Below are positions 33,546 through 44,664 of a DNA stretch of 60,000 bases, one piece after another (position 1 is the stretch's first letter; every line of letters starts with the position of its first letter). Under the pieces are notes generated by a model, which saw only the letters and a program-made list of their open reading frames with translations, was not told the DNA's origin and did not search any database. Source of the stretch: Nematostella vectensis (Eukaryota > Cnidaria > Anthozoa > Actiniaria > Edwardsiidae); contig NC_064040.1 in assembly GCF_932526225.1 (NCBI RefSeq), positions 12,750,856-12,810,855 on the forward strand, written 5' to 3'. Both the position numbers and the translations under genes were made by a program.

Positions 33546-34410
33546 GTCCAGCTGGTCTTCGAGAAAAACATGCCTCAATTTTGATAAATCCTTTTGGCCC
33601 GCGTCAAAAAGCTTTATCATAGCTTTCCCCATATTTACATTCAGTAATAAGAATGCAGGCAAAAGATCGTAAAATTTTGAATTTTGAATGTCTTACAAAT
33701 CTGATTTGTGATTATCCCAACAAAAAAAATCATCTGAAAAGCTATATGGTACATAAAAAAAACTAAAATCTAAAAATCTTCTGTAAATGGTCTTGGCCAG
33801 TCAATTTTCTAGTATTAACACAGACATTTTTGACATGCCAACACGTACTACCCGTTTGTTACAAGAAGCATTACTCAAAAAAATGTTATTTATCTGTTAC
33901 CTTTCCTCTAGATTGCGGTCGATCAATGTTCAAATGTTCGTTCTCAAAGTGCAGCCATTACCCTTCTCTTTTTACCCGGGTACCAGATGCTCCGAGTATC
34001 GCGGCAAGAACGATTTGAAGGAGCGGATCTAACGGTTGAATCGGAGGATATTCCGAGTACAAAAATAAAATATCTGGGGCCTGGGGAAAAGACTTACCAA
34101 TCAATAATACTTGTCGCTTTGTTTTAATATCCTGGCGCGGGAAACCTTTGGTGTTCTAAAAACTTAGGGACTGGGCCTTTTTATGACGTCATGTAATAAA
34201 ATCGTAGAAAAAAAACAAATTCCTGCAATTTTTTTACGATGGCATTCTAGGGCGATTAATAGCGAAAATATGATTGAAAGGGCTCACACAAACATTGTAT
34301 GTAATGTTTTATAATAATATAAGGAATTCACCGAGCAAGTTAGAAAAACGTTAGTTTACCAAAAAGGATTGATTTTATTTTCAATAGAGTATTCTCTTGA
34401 TATTATGTAA

Positions 34411-34587
34411 TGCCTAGTGCACACTAGCGACATATCGACACAACGACATGGCCGCGCGCACCCTTACCTCCGACATAACGACATGGACATAACGACATAA
34501 GAGAAAAAAATGTTTTTTCTTTTATGTCATTATGTCCATGTCGTTATGTCGGGCTTATGTTGTTATGTTGCTAGTGTGCACTAGGCA
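34411..34587. mobile_element. Harbinger-type MITE, 177 bp
   Basis: Inverted ends TGCCTAGTGCACACTAG and CTAGTGTGCACTAGGCA, flanked by TAA on both sides (34408-34410 and 34588-34590). The interior is built from CATAACGACATGG repeats and their complements, so the whole element can fold. The 3-bp TWA target duplication is typical of PIF/Harbinger elements. It is related to 40622-40859. Confidence 0.8.
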
Positions 34588-34929
34588 TAAGATTTTGCAA
34601 TCTTATGGAAATGACCTACTTCTTGGCGAAGGCATATGCGCACGCACCCTGGGCAGGCTACGCACAGCAATTTGATCATTAACATATCGATTCGAAGGCT
34701 TTACAGCAAAACCTTGGAATCAAATGTTTATTCCCTTTGAAAGTCAAATGAATTCTCGAGGTGTCCCTTAAAAAAGGTGTCGGGCTTTTGGGAAGAATTG
34801 ATTAGATTTGGAAGGAAAATCTGAGAATATTATACTACTGACTAAACTGACTTGCAAATATAAAAACCATTAAACAAATCACAATCCCCTAAAAATCCCA
34901 GCCCAATTTTTATAAAGAACTAGCCACTC

Positions 34930-35132
34930 ACGAAAAAACACAAACACGGATGCGCCAGAAAGCGATGGAATACAAACTCATATACAATGTCAATGTCATT
35001 TCTGACAGAGATTTTCTGACTGATTCTTGAGCGATGTATAATTTGCTTTTTGTTGTTTATTTTGCCGCCAAATGTCGGAGCATGCGCGAGTTTGTCACAC
35101 AAGAAGTCATTTGATTTCTTAGTGCAACGCGC
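34930..35132. mobile_element. CACGTGA-type MITE copy
   Basis: It holds ATTTTGCCGCCAAATGTCGG, TTGTCACACAAGAAGTCATT and an end TTAGTGCAACGCGCTTAG, family landmarks seen in other copies. Another MITE (35136-35394) abuts its right end. Confidence 0.5.
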
Positions 35133-35135
35133 TTA

Positions 35136-35394
35136 GGGAGTGTTCATTAATTACACCGAGGAGGGGAAGGGAACATTTTTACTCAAGACACCTTAAAATT
35201 TTAGAGCCCCCTTTCATTGTTAACATTTTTTTCGGTGCCCCTCCCCCCCCCCTTATAGAACCCCAAAATTTTCTTTCTTTTTTCCCTTAGAGGACCTTTT
35301 TTTAGGAGCCCCCCCTTTTGTTGGTTAACAATTTTCGGAGCCGTTGCTCAATATCTTCTCTCCCCTTCCCCCCTCGTATTTAATCAACACTCCC
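35136..35394. mobile_element. MITE with GGGAGTGTT ends and TTA target duplication
   Basis: Left end GGGAGTGTTCATTAATTAC and right end GTATTTAATCAACACTCCC are inverted copies. TTA flanks both ends (35133-35135, 35395-35397). The interior has C- and T-rich runs and repeated AGGACC/GAGCCCC pieces. The 3-bp TWA duplication fits the Harbinger group. Confidence 0.65.
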
Positions 35395-35397
35395 TTA

Positions 35398-36680
35398 GGG
35401 TGTTTTGAATGAAACTGCGTATCACATTGAGCACTTTAGGCTGGAAGGGTTCGTGGGTTCAATGTTCAAAATTTTGTTAGTATTTAATCTGAACACCTAT
35501 AACAAACATCGCAAAAAACGGATGTATAAAGTGTTTGAAGAACAGGGAGCATAGAGTCGCCTCGAGCCATAAAATCAAATGCGCATACGAAACGAAACTG
35601 TGTGCAAACATTCCATATATAACAAAAGTAGCGCCATTTTGTCTGCATCCAATAATCACTTTGTTCCGGGAAGGATGACAATTGAACGATTTCAAATCAG
35701 CCAAACAAGAACATTTTTAAAATGGATATTCGGTGGTTTCAATAAATTTATGACTTCTTTAAAAAATAAAATAAAATTCGGATCAGAAAGCTGCAGAGAT
35801 GATACTGATTGGATCAAGCGAATTTATGTTATATAATTGGACACATTTCTTATTAAGTCGTTAGAATAAGTCGCCCCCTCAATTCACAAGATAGTTAACA
35901 GAGAATAGAAACTTTACGACACGGGTGGTAATTACACAAGCTCACCTAATGGATAAAAAAATTATGCGTGGTAATCACGTTTGTATATTTAAAGAAAAAT
36001 ATCAATATGTATATATGAGAAGACGAAAACTAGGATGGCCTAAAATGTTTTTAAACAGGAAACAAGCGACTATTTTTGACGGCCCCGAGTTAGCGGGACA
36101 GAGAAGTAGTAAATAGGGTACCATTTTAGCCCAATTTTGAACGCATCTTGTTTTCACAGGGCTCTCGTCCCACGCTTCACGCGTGTTTCTGTGATGGAGC
36201 TATTAACAAGCTAATGACTTTTAAGTGATATGCTTTCGGCGAAATGATGGTTGAATCGTATACCATAAAATAATTGTTTCTCGTCTGTTAATTTTACCAA
36301 GAAAAAAAAACCGCACAGACAGTGTAGCAAGAAAAGACGCATAAAAGTTGACCTGGAATCAAAATCGGTTTTTAGTTAGTTTGAATTCGGTTACCTTAAA
36401 TAATCCTTTCCTAGTTGACTCAAAGTTCCCTTAATTCTGATATTTATCGTCATGTTTTTGTAATCTGGCGCAAAATGACACGATGTTTATGATACTGTCT
36501 ATGGGGCCTTAACTCTGCGCAAAGTAGACATAGTGGACTCACAAGGTGAAGCAGCGACGTGAGACCCGAGTTCTTTTAAAACCAACGCTAAATGTTTTTA
36601 TAACCATTTCTCCCAAAAAGGACACTTCTCTCCGTGACCACTATACACGAGTATTAAAAGGATCTTCCAGAGCTTGTGCT
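35398..36680. other. Intergenic DNA without recognised genes
   Basis: Short ORFs only (for example 35579-35836), with no recognised domains. Confidence 0.4.
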
Positions 36681-36683
36681 TCA

Positions 36684-36985
36684 GGGGCGTTCCCAGGATT
36701 TGCTTGGGTTAGGGGGGAGGGGAGGGGGTGTAAGCGCAGTCATAGGTATCATATGGAAAAGCTATAGTACGGCCCCCGAATGGTCCCCCGAAATTTCGAT
36801 GTGCTCGCAGTTTTCGGCTAATGCTCACATTCTCGCGCAATTTTTTCCGCCTAAAAAAGCTCGGTCTCGCATAAAAAACGGGGTGCTCGCAAGTGCTCGC
36901 AAAAGACCATTCCGGGGCCCTCATAGTATAAGAAATTACCCACTTTTTGGCCGCCAAGGGTGTACGCGCATGTGCTTTCTTGGTT
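36684..36985. mobile_element. GGGGCGTTCCCAGGATTT-type repeat, with a nested insertion
   Basis: This copy and 42905-43045 share a GGGGCGTTCCC-like start, ATCATATRGAAAARCTATAGTA, AAGAAATTAC, a GCCGCCAAGGG block and CGCGCA. The present copy has 153 extra bases at 36770-36922. Confidence 0.65.
36770..36922. mobile_element. 153-bp insertion nested in a dispersed repeat
   Basis: Ends GGCCCCCGAATGGTC and GACCATTCCGGGGCC are inverted copies with one mismatch. ATAGTA flanks both sides (36764-36769 and 36923-36928). The related repeat at 42.9 kb lacks the insert at the same place and so serves as an empty site. Confidence 0.7.
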
Positions 36986-37056
36986 AAAATGTTTTGCCTT
37001 GCTTCATGGTATTAAACCCCAAAAAGTTTAAAACTCTTCGTCTGTCATGCAAGTGT

Positions 37057-37732
37057 TGACGTCATTCACGCGTATGTGTGTATAAGCGAACTTTGCGGCT
37101 GTTTACAAGTATCGCTCTTTTTTTAATAGAGAATGGGTTATTCAACTCGTGATGACTCGGTTTTCAAGGAAATAGCGGATATTCTTCGTAAATTTTCAAT
37201 GCCCGTTTGTTTGATTTGAAAATTAATTGTGAGTCAACAATTTGCTGTAGTCAAGCGTATTTGCTGTTTAAATGTGGAGCAATTAAGGCGATGTGAACGG
37301 CGGTAAGGTAGTAACATGCGCGAGACACTCAGGCGCGATGTTCGTATCTATGTAAAATTATCCAACAGGGAACAGGAAAAACAAATTTTCGATGTCAACG
37401 AATACCACGTAGATGGCAGACTCAAGTTTTGCGCTAGATTGTGTTAAAATACATTTGAAAATTTCCACCGTAAACAATGGCCTCGTTTATCACGTTCTAA
37501 ACATGTTATCAGTTAACATTTACGCGCTCTGATTGGCTACTCCGCCACAGAAAATAAAATGGCGCTGATGTCACCAGTCTGTCTCTTTACCGTCAATGAC
37601 GTCATGAGCGATTAGCGACGTTTTATTTACAAGTGGAAAACTTAATGCACGACATCTTTGATTGGCTGATTTGATTCTGAAGGAAACAAATCCTGGCTGC
37701 CGCCATATATGGTGTTCTTGAGTATGACGTCA
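37057..37732. promoter_or_regulatory. Three TGACGTCA sites upstream of the GPCR promoter
   Basis: Full CRE palindromes lie at 37057-37064, 37597-37604 and 37725-37732, the nearest about 250 bp upstream of the TATA box. CREB/ATF proteins bind this sequence in animals. Use here is inference. Confidence 0.4.
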
Positions 37733-37979
37733 TCAGGATGATATCATCATACGTGCCTAGGTAAAGGGCACCACGGCATTAGCGACCAAGTCTTCGTGAT
37801 AAGCCACTTGCAGTAACGATGTTTTTGTATCTCCGTTGGGAATTACGCGTAAATTTACGTGTTGCATTCGTTAGTGAAAGTAAATCAATTTGTCTTACGC
37901 GGAAGAATCGGCGGTAAAACGCGGGAAATTGGCTCAATTAGTCGCATCTGTTCGCTTTTGTGATTCTTTGTAGACTAGG

Positions 37980-37987
37980 TATAAATA
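37980..37987 (+). promoter_or_regulatory. TATA box of the GPCR gene
   Basis: TATAAATA lies about 25 bp before an initiator-like TCAACAG (38004-38010). A good splice donor (AAAT|GTAAGT) follows at 38174/38175, and the matching acceptor sits just before the receptor ATG. Confidence 0.5.
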
Positions 37988-38003
37988 GGAGCATTATTTC
38001 GGA

Positions 38004-38174
38004 TCAACAGTCCGAACGAATAAAAACACGAGTATCATACATACAAGCCATCGCCGTTTATATAATCGCCACACCTGCTAGGCATAGATCAATCTGCGGA
38101 AAGAGTAGAAAGTGAGCAGGTTTACCAGCCCCTGATTGAATCCAGGGAATGATGTATTCGTGCGGTCTATAAAT
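38004..38174 (+). other. Probable non-coding first exon of the GPCR gene
   Basis: It runs from the initiator-like sequence after the TATA box to the donor AAATGTAAGT. The intron would be 38175-39271, ending in a pyrimidine-rich TTTTGTTCTCTATCAG two bases before the start codon. The exon itself has no long frame. Confidence 0.45.
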
Positions 38175-39273
38175 GTAAGTAGACCCTTATTTCAGAGGAT
38201 TCGTTTTTTTAGGTAGTGTAAGAGATATCTTTTTAGCGGCAAGCGTATCGAGCAATATATGGATTAGTTTAATTCTTAGTGATAAAGATACTTTTATTAT
38301 CGTATCATAGCAATTTTCGTTTCCCGAAGAGATTGCTCAATAGCTTCTTGATTTTGCGAGAAATCCATTCTATGCATATTTGACAGTTTTTAGAATTTAT
38401 GTGAAAATCTTTTAAAACTATTTTCATATTTTCTTTTCAAGCCAACGCTTAGGTGTAAGATTCCAGCGTTAAATCTAAAAAATCGTCACAAGACCGCAAT
38501 GAAAAATATCTGGTGATACAAAGATAGCTTTGATGTTTTTATTAAACGCCACAACCTCCAGGATATCGATACATTTGGGAAAATAAATATTCACTTCGTT
38601 CTAGAACGAAATATTTTAAGAATTTCACTAAAAATGCAGTCTTGAAATATTCCTATTATTGACAACAATGCTGCAAATTCTTTAAAAGTCTCGAATGCTG
38701 GGTTTTGGAAGGTTTAGAAGAAAAAAGATATAGCTATCCTGGTGTTCCACTAATGTAGTATCCATTTTTTTTTTACTACCAGGCTGTAAAACTAGTTAGA
38801 CAAAAATTGAAAAATAAATGTTAGTTCCTGCTTTTGAAACGCTTACAGGATGGTTCTCAGTCAAGCTAAAAGGCAAACGCAAATAAAAGCGAAACACAAA
38901 GAAAAATTGCCCATAACAACAAGGGAAAAATAACAGGAAACAGCGACTAGTTGTGTTCTTTCTAGATGGGGTCGTATATTGTTTCCTAGTATAGGTAAAT
39001 CAAGAAAGAATGTCAGGGGAACAGAAGACGCCTGAAAGAGGGTTAATCGCAGACCCTCTGTCCGATGTCTTTATTCTAATGAGAAAAGAGGACCCAAAAC
39101 TGACAACTGATTTTATAGTGTAAAAAAGCACAGATGCCATAATTCATAGGTTCGCAAAGTTTAAAAAATCTCTTTGTGAAAGCTATCGTCCTTACAACTC
39201 CGTGTTATGTGGACAACAAGTGTAATGAATATAGCCTTTGATGTGTGTGTTTTTATTTTGTTCTCTATCAGAG

Positions 39274-40587
39274 ATGAACGTCACCGCTAACAAAGACAGG
39301 AATAGCACCTTTCCATTTCCCATAATGCCCCGGGCGCTTGATTTGCCGACGCTGCTCCCATGGGCCCTTGCATTCTCCCTAGTGGCAGTGTTCGTCGTCC
39401 TTGGCAACAGTCTGGTCATCATCTGCTTCATCAAGAAGAAAGCCCTGCGTACGCATACAAACTACTTCATCGTAAGCCTGAGCGCCGCTGACTTGTTCGT
39501 GGGCGTCATCTCCGCACCCTGGTGGATTGTACTTATGTTTGTGAACTACCATTCCGAAGGCTGGTTCAAGCTGCTTCACAATGTGTGGTTGGTGTTCGAT
39601 ATCCTAGGAGGCGTAGGCTCAATTCTTCATCTTATAGCCCTCAGTTGGGACCGCCTGTGTGCCATCGTGTGGCCGCTGAACCATCGCATGTATTCCAGCA
39701 GGCGCTATCTTTTCTCGGTTTTTCTCGTCTGGGGTATCTCGATTACAGTGGGAGTACTGTCTGTGGTTGGAAAATATGAGCCTTTGGCTTACAACGTGAC
39801 AGTCATCGCTTTGTTTTTCTTTCTTCCTCTCATCATAATTTGCATCACGCAGAGCGTTATTGTGTACTTCACTCGAAAGAAACTCTTCAATCAAGGAACT
39901 CTCCAAACAAAGCTACGCAAGGATATTAAGGTTGCTAAAACAATTGGCATCATGATCGCGATATTCGTGATCGGATGGCTCCCTTTCTTTGCGCTCTCAC
40001 TCGTGTCGTACACCAGTACGTCTTCGGACATACCCTGGCACGCGGTTTTCGCTGTTAAGCTCCTGCAGTACGGCAACTCAGCGGCTAACCCCGCATTGTA
40101 TGCGCACAAGTTTCCACATTTTCGAAAAGCTTACGCAACGATACTTTGTTCGTGCTTTCCCGTACAAAAACTCGTGCGCCCTCTCAGAAGCTTCAGCTCG
40201 AGGATAAGTCGTTCCACCATGACGTCATCGATCCATGCTTCCTTTTATGGTAGTGTCTATAAGGGATGTGGAACGAGGGATTTGGAAAAACACAATCATA
40301 ACCCGGTGATTCCCCATCTTGATCACCTGCAGGGTCTAAGGACGGCCTCGAAACTCCAATGTAACAACATAAAGAAAACAAAGTTAGAGGAAATCGAGGC
40401 AATTACAGCAAAAGCGCCGTCTTCGCACGCTTCACCTGTTATGTCGGAGGCTCCGCTTGACGATGATGCAGTATTCCTGTGTGGCTCACCAACACCGATG
40501 GCGGAAAAAGCTGTAAATGTTTTGGACACTTCAGACGAGAAGTCTACTCTATTTGTTGATGTACATTTGCAAACTCATAGTTCGTAG
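39274..40587 (+). CDS. Class A (rhodopsin-like) GPCR, aminergic-like
   Basis: A seven-transmembrane receptor of 437 residues in a single coding exon, likely at the plasma membrane and G-protein coupled. Start: the ATG at 39274 is preferred over 39238 because a splice acceptor (CTATCAG) ends at 39271, putting the earlier ATG in the intron. Landmarks: N45 (1.50), D73 (2.50), D109 (3.32), D126-R127-L (DRY variant), W153 (4.50), P185 (5.50), F231, W235 and P237 (TM6), Y266 (7.43), N272-P273-x-x-Y276. Asp3.32 with Tyr7.43 is the amine-binding signature. TM5 has no serines at 5.42 or 5.46. His replaces Cys3.25 and the second extracellular loop has no Cys. N-glycosylation sites are N2 and N10; CSC near 292-294 may be palmitoylated. 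The ligand is unknown. Confidence 0.9.
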   Translation: MNVTANKDRNSTFPFPIMPRALDLPTLLPWALAFSLVAVFVVLGNSLVIICFIKKKALRTHTNYFIVSLSAADLFVGVISAPWWIVLMFVNYHSEGWFKLLHNVWLVFDILGGVGSILHLIALSWDRLCAIVWPLNHRMYSSRRYLFSVFLVWGISITVGVLSVVGKYEPLAYNVTVIALFFFLPLIIICITQSVIVYFTRKKLFNQGTLQTKLRKDIKVAKTIGIMIAIFVIGWLPFFALSLVSYTSTSSDIPWHAVFAVKLLQYGNSAANPALYAHKFPHFRKAYATILCSCFPVQKLVRPLRSFSSRISRSTMTSSIHASFYGSVYKGCGTRDLEKHNHNPVIPHLDHLQGLRTASKLQCNNIKKTKLEEIEAITAKAPSSHASPVMSEAPLDDDAVFLCGSPTPMAEKAVNVLDTSDEKSTLFVDVHLQTHSS

Positions 40588-40621
40588 ACAGTCTATGAAA
40601 ATCGTCGGATTCAAATAATTA

Positions 40622-40859
40622 TGCCTAGTGCACACTAGGTACATAACAACATAGGCGCGCGCACTCTTTGGGGCCGACATAACGACATGGACTTAATGAC
40701 ATAAAAGTAAAAACATGTTTTTTTCTGTTATGTCGTTATGTTCATGTTGTTATGTTGGGCTTATGTCAAAATGTCGAACCATTCACACTTGAACATATAA
40801 ACATAAGGGAGCACGCGCCTATGTCATTTTGTCATTATGTCACTAGTGTGCACCAGGCA
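40622..40859. mobile_element. Harbinger-type MITE, 238 bp, just after the GPCR stop
   Basis: Ends TGCCTAGTGCACACTAG and CTAGTGTGCACCAGGCA, flanked by TTA at 40619-40621 and 40860-40862. It shares its ends and CATAACGACATGG blocks with 34411-34587 but is longer. It begins 34 bp after the receptor stop, so it may form part of the 3' UTR. Confidence 0.8.
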
Positions 40860-40862
40860 TTA

Positions 40863-42900
40863 CTGTAATTTTCCCATATACTGCGAACTCTCGTCGCTAA
40901 ACTGCTCTCTGCCAACCGTCACTCAAACTAACGGAGTTCCTTTGGTACTTTATGATTGTTCAAAGGCTTGCAGAGAGTTGGCATAATTGCGATCAATTAA
41001 GATGTTGGAAATCGTCAACAAGCGTTCGCACAAAGTTGAAAATCACAGTAATGCGAGGACAGTTCTCTCTATTAGCCTAGTGCAAGAAGCGCCAACATTT
41101 TTATCAAGGCTACCCTTTGTTGACCGCAAGACAAAGTAAATGTTAGCGAACTGCCATTTCGTCTCCTAACATGATGCACAAACGAATTTATGTTCTTTTT
41201 AAAGATCACAAATGATTAAAATTATTTCTAGAGGCGTTAAATTTGTAGAGAGGTGGAAAGTCTTGCAGGTAATAACTAGAATTTGTAGAGAAATAGTACC
41301 TTTGGTAGATAGTGTAGAGTTCCACCGTACACAGATATCTCAGTTTATAAACGAGCTAAACGGTTTAAATATGTTTTAATGTAAATAGGTACAAAGTACG
41401 TTTGTAGAGGATGTACTCCTGCTATATAGATAAGAGATCAGTGTTGTTGTCTTCTCATTGGTTCACTTTTAAAGGCCGGTGGGTTGTGCTCCTCACAATA
41501 TGTGACAAGGGGACCCCCTCTTGAAGAACAAGATTTGTATTATTTTAACAAAATGGATGGCAAGCATATCCACTTTTCCCTTCCCTACCCCTGTGGAATA
41601 CAACGGCTTGATAGGTCTCTCTAGCGCCATCGCTCTCCCCTCCCTGGTAGGAAACGCGATAGTACTGCTGGTTTCACGACTTTAACACATCCGTTAAGAC
41701 CTAAACACATCCATTAACACCTTAACACATCCATTAAGATCTTAACACATCCATTCCACAGAAAGCCCGTAGAATATAGGCCCAACTCCAAAACATAAAG
41801 AAATGCAAACTAAACACCAGACCCGGATACTCAAGGATTCATCTAAGGCATCAATGACCTTCAAAAGCGCATCCAAGCAATGTAATAGAATTGACTAGAA
41901 TTGTCAAAATGTCTACCTTGATTTCTGACCAATTCGTAAAAAAATGCTTAAACTCAGAAACATTTCTCACCATAAATACATAAAATACCCAACTGCGAAT
42001 AAAGACAAGCAATCACTTCTTAAGCCACAAAAACATAATTGCGCCCAAGCCCCATTTATGAATGTTACTATAACTGTTGTTAATGTTGCTCATAACATTG
42101 GCGTATCTCTGTGCTGTTGATACACTCTACGTTATTTATTAATGCTAATATTTCCATGCCAAGATGGTCGCCATTTTAGACCCCTTAACTTGCCTGGATG
42201 GCATGGGAGTCATTGACAGAGAGGCAGGCAAATTCCTCACCAATTCTCTCCAGTTTTTTATTTGCCCTAAAACCAAACAAGATTTCCAGGTCCAAGGAAC
42301 CAAGAATAAGTCTTAAAACAATTTTTGAATAAGGTTTGGTGACAAAATCCCTTTTTTACTTGGTGAAGCCAGAACAAGGTTATTTTCCCATATTGAATCA
42401 ACATGTGCGTGCAAACATCCATAAGCACAGCATTAATGCCCAAACAGACTTTATGATGTCCTAAGGCACTCTCCAGAAGAAAAATGCTGTAGTTTTCAGG
42501 CAAATTACAACCAAAGCTATTGTCGGCAACAAGTTGTAGCAGAGTGGCATCGCTAGACTGAAAATAAACCGCAGGCATACCGTCTTGGGTCAACGTTGGC
42601 TAAACTGGTAGTGTGGGGCTTGAAATAGGGGAGTAGGTTCCAGTTTTCAGTCTATTCACATTTTTGCTCTAAAAGGCTCAGGCGGAGTCAATGGGGTAAC
42701 ACTCTACTTGTAGCGCATATCTGGGCTGTTAACGAACTCTCTGTTATCTATACCTCCGCCCGAGTCTATTGCAGTACTGCTTCGTGACACTGGCCGACCA
42801 GCTTTGAGCGCTAATGAAAGGTCTCCCAAGCTTATCTACGGTTGACCGATTAGGGACGTTACTTTAAGCTTTTGATCCATCAGGTACTCCGCATCGGGGT
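40863..42900. other. Region downstream of the GPCR, no further gene recognised
   Basis: A candidate AATAAA poly(A) signal lies at 41998-42003. CCAAGATGGTCGCCATTTTA at about 42161 resembles paired YY1 sites. A 108-codon minus ORF at 42267-42593 has no recognised domain. Confidence 0.4.
41682..41757. repeat. Short tandem repeat, about 20-bp unit
   Basis: About four copies of TTAACACATCCATTAAGACC with small changes. Confidence 0.8.
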
Positions 42901-42904
42901 CAGA

Positions 42905-43045
42905 CGCGTTCCCTGGATTGTATGAGAGGGGGTGAGCAGTCAGTTATCATATAGAAAAACTATAGTATTTGAATATTTCTTAATAAGAAATTACTTACTT
43001 TTCTGCCGCCAAGGGGGGGTTCACGCGCACCCTGCCCCCCCCCCC
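42905..43045. mobile_element. Second copy of the GGGGCGTTCCC-type repeat (empty site)
   Basis: Shares TTATCATATAGAAAAACTAT, AAGAAATTAC and GCCGCCAAGGGGGGG with 36684-36985 but lacks the 153-bp insertion. A long C run ends it. Confidence 0.6.
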
Positions 43046-43441
43046 CCCCCAAACCCTGTGTAGGCGCCTGGTGGTCTTTTGCTTTGCTCGGAGTTTGGAT
43101 CACTTTATAGCTTTTCTCAGCCGAAGTTTCATTCATTTTTGTGAATCGTTGCACAGCAGCAATGCCTATTTCAGCCTCTACTCTCATACTATTTTCTTGA
43201 TTTCCTCTCTGGTCCCCTTAGAGGTTACCTTATACATGAATAACTTTCGATAGAGTTTATTAGATCTGAAAGATTCTAAAAAAGGACATACTCTTTCGCG
43301 GTACAATTTCAACATCACGCGCACGTTCCTCTCCGTCGCTTTCTTTCTTTGCATCACGAATGCTTCTATCACTATCACGAATGCTTTTATCACTGATTGA
43401 ATTGCTTGGAACTCCTCAAAGTCACATAATAGACTTCTCAT
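42960..43441 (-). pseudogene. Two adjoining minus-strand ORFs, possible frameshifted coding remnant
   Basis: ORF 43184-43441 (85 codons, charged, containing VRVMLKLYRERVCPFLESF) ends where ORF 42960-43187 begins in another frame. The second ORF runs into the repeat at 42905-43045. No known domain is seen. The charged, helix-prone composition is the only argument for coding. Confidence 0.2.
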
Positions 43442-44043
43442 TCCACGTTCTTAGCTAAGTTTTTTCCTCGTTTTTACCTATAACTCATTACGTTGTAAGT
43501 GCTAAATTCCGGGACGAGAACAAGCCCTTATTCCCGGCAGAGCAGGCGAGTGTTCAGATGTCCAAAGGGCGTGTCACCAGACCCCACCCTTCCGAACCCC
43601 ACCCTTCTCACGCCGAGATGATAGATTTTGTAGGCAACTTATTATTATAATTATTTTTTACTTAGTCGAATAGTTAGGAAGGTAATTGAGCTATGACTTT
43701 TCTGTTTGTCGATAGGATATTTTTAGGTCTAGAATTGATCTAGTGACCTATTTACCAGAGCTCAGGAATGGTTTAATTGACATTTTCAAACCATTACTAG
43801 GCCAGTCAATACTTGCTGAACCTCGACCCTTCGTTGTTCTCTGAACACGTCCCGGCAGAAAGTCTGTGAGTGCTAAGAAAGGCAGATGCACTCAAAAGGC
43901 TGATAAACGATGACCCCTCGACGATAGGGGTAACAGGAGCAGATTGAGGATTTCAAAATGACACTGGGCACAAAGGGTCCTAAAATCGGCAATGTTCGCC
44001 TGTACTTTTGATCAGCGGATGCGCGCGTGAGTCTGGCGGGGTT

Positions 44044-44290
44044 TTCAAAATGGTCGTGAAGAAGTGCTCGCTCTTGTCCTTGATGACAGTTATCCTGAAT
44101 ATAACGAGGATCATGACAACCCTACGACAACAAAGACCGCAGAAAAGCTTGACGAGTTTCCTGTTCTGAATTCAAGATCAATTTTTTTTGTCAGGAATCT
44201 CGTCTTTTGCTAAAAATGATGCATCGTCGGCTTGGGGGACGGAATACGATTCGCCACCCTTTCTTCGTCGAGTTGAGGAGGGATATGCCA
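44044..44290 (+). pseudogene. Coding-like remnant of unknown origin
   Basis: One frame reads FQNGREEVLALVLDDSYPEY then NEDHDNPTTTKTAEKLDEF and stops at TAA near 44210. A second frame then gives KNDASSAWGTEYDSPPFLRR before a stop. The acidic, non-repetitive text looks like decayed protein, perhaps from a mobile element. I do not recognise the family. Confidence 0.25.
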
Positions 44291-44664
44291 CATGAAGTTT
44301 TTCATGGATTCACGAGACTGGCAAAAACTCTCGGCGGTTTTGCTCGTCCATTTTTTTTTTATTTCCAAGGACAAGAAGGAAGAAGTTCTGAACTTTTTTT
44401 CGATCCGTTAATATTTAAGGTGTTTTGCGTTACTTTGTCCGGCTTCACATCAGAAGAGGGGATTTTTCAAACGCCAGCTTAAAGGAATGAATACCGGGCA
44501 TATGGTGTCCCTTTTTGTCTCCGAAAACAAGGAGCTGAGATTAGCGTACAATATACGCCGTTCGCAGGTTGTTCTTTCTTTTTATTATGGAGAATGGAAC
44601 ACTTGTGAAATTACACAACACAAAAACTGACATTCTCGTTTTTACTATTTTCTAACCTCTTTCC

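Noticed and set aside
39238-39273. Upstream in-frame ATG for the GPCR (adds 12 residues)
   Set aside because: A pyrimidine-rich tract and CAG acceptor separate it from 39274; the extra residues look like intron.
39379-40529. Antisense and shifted ORFs over the GPCR
   Set aside because: They are shadows of the intact receptor frame.
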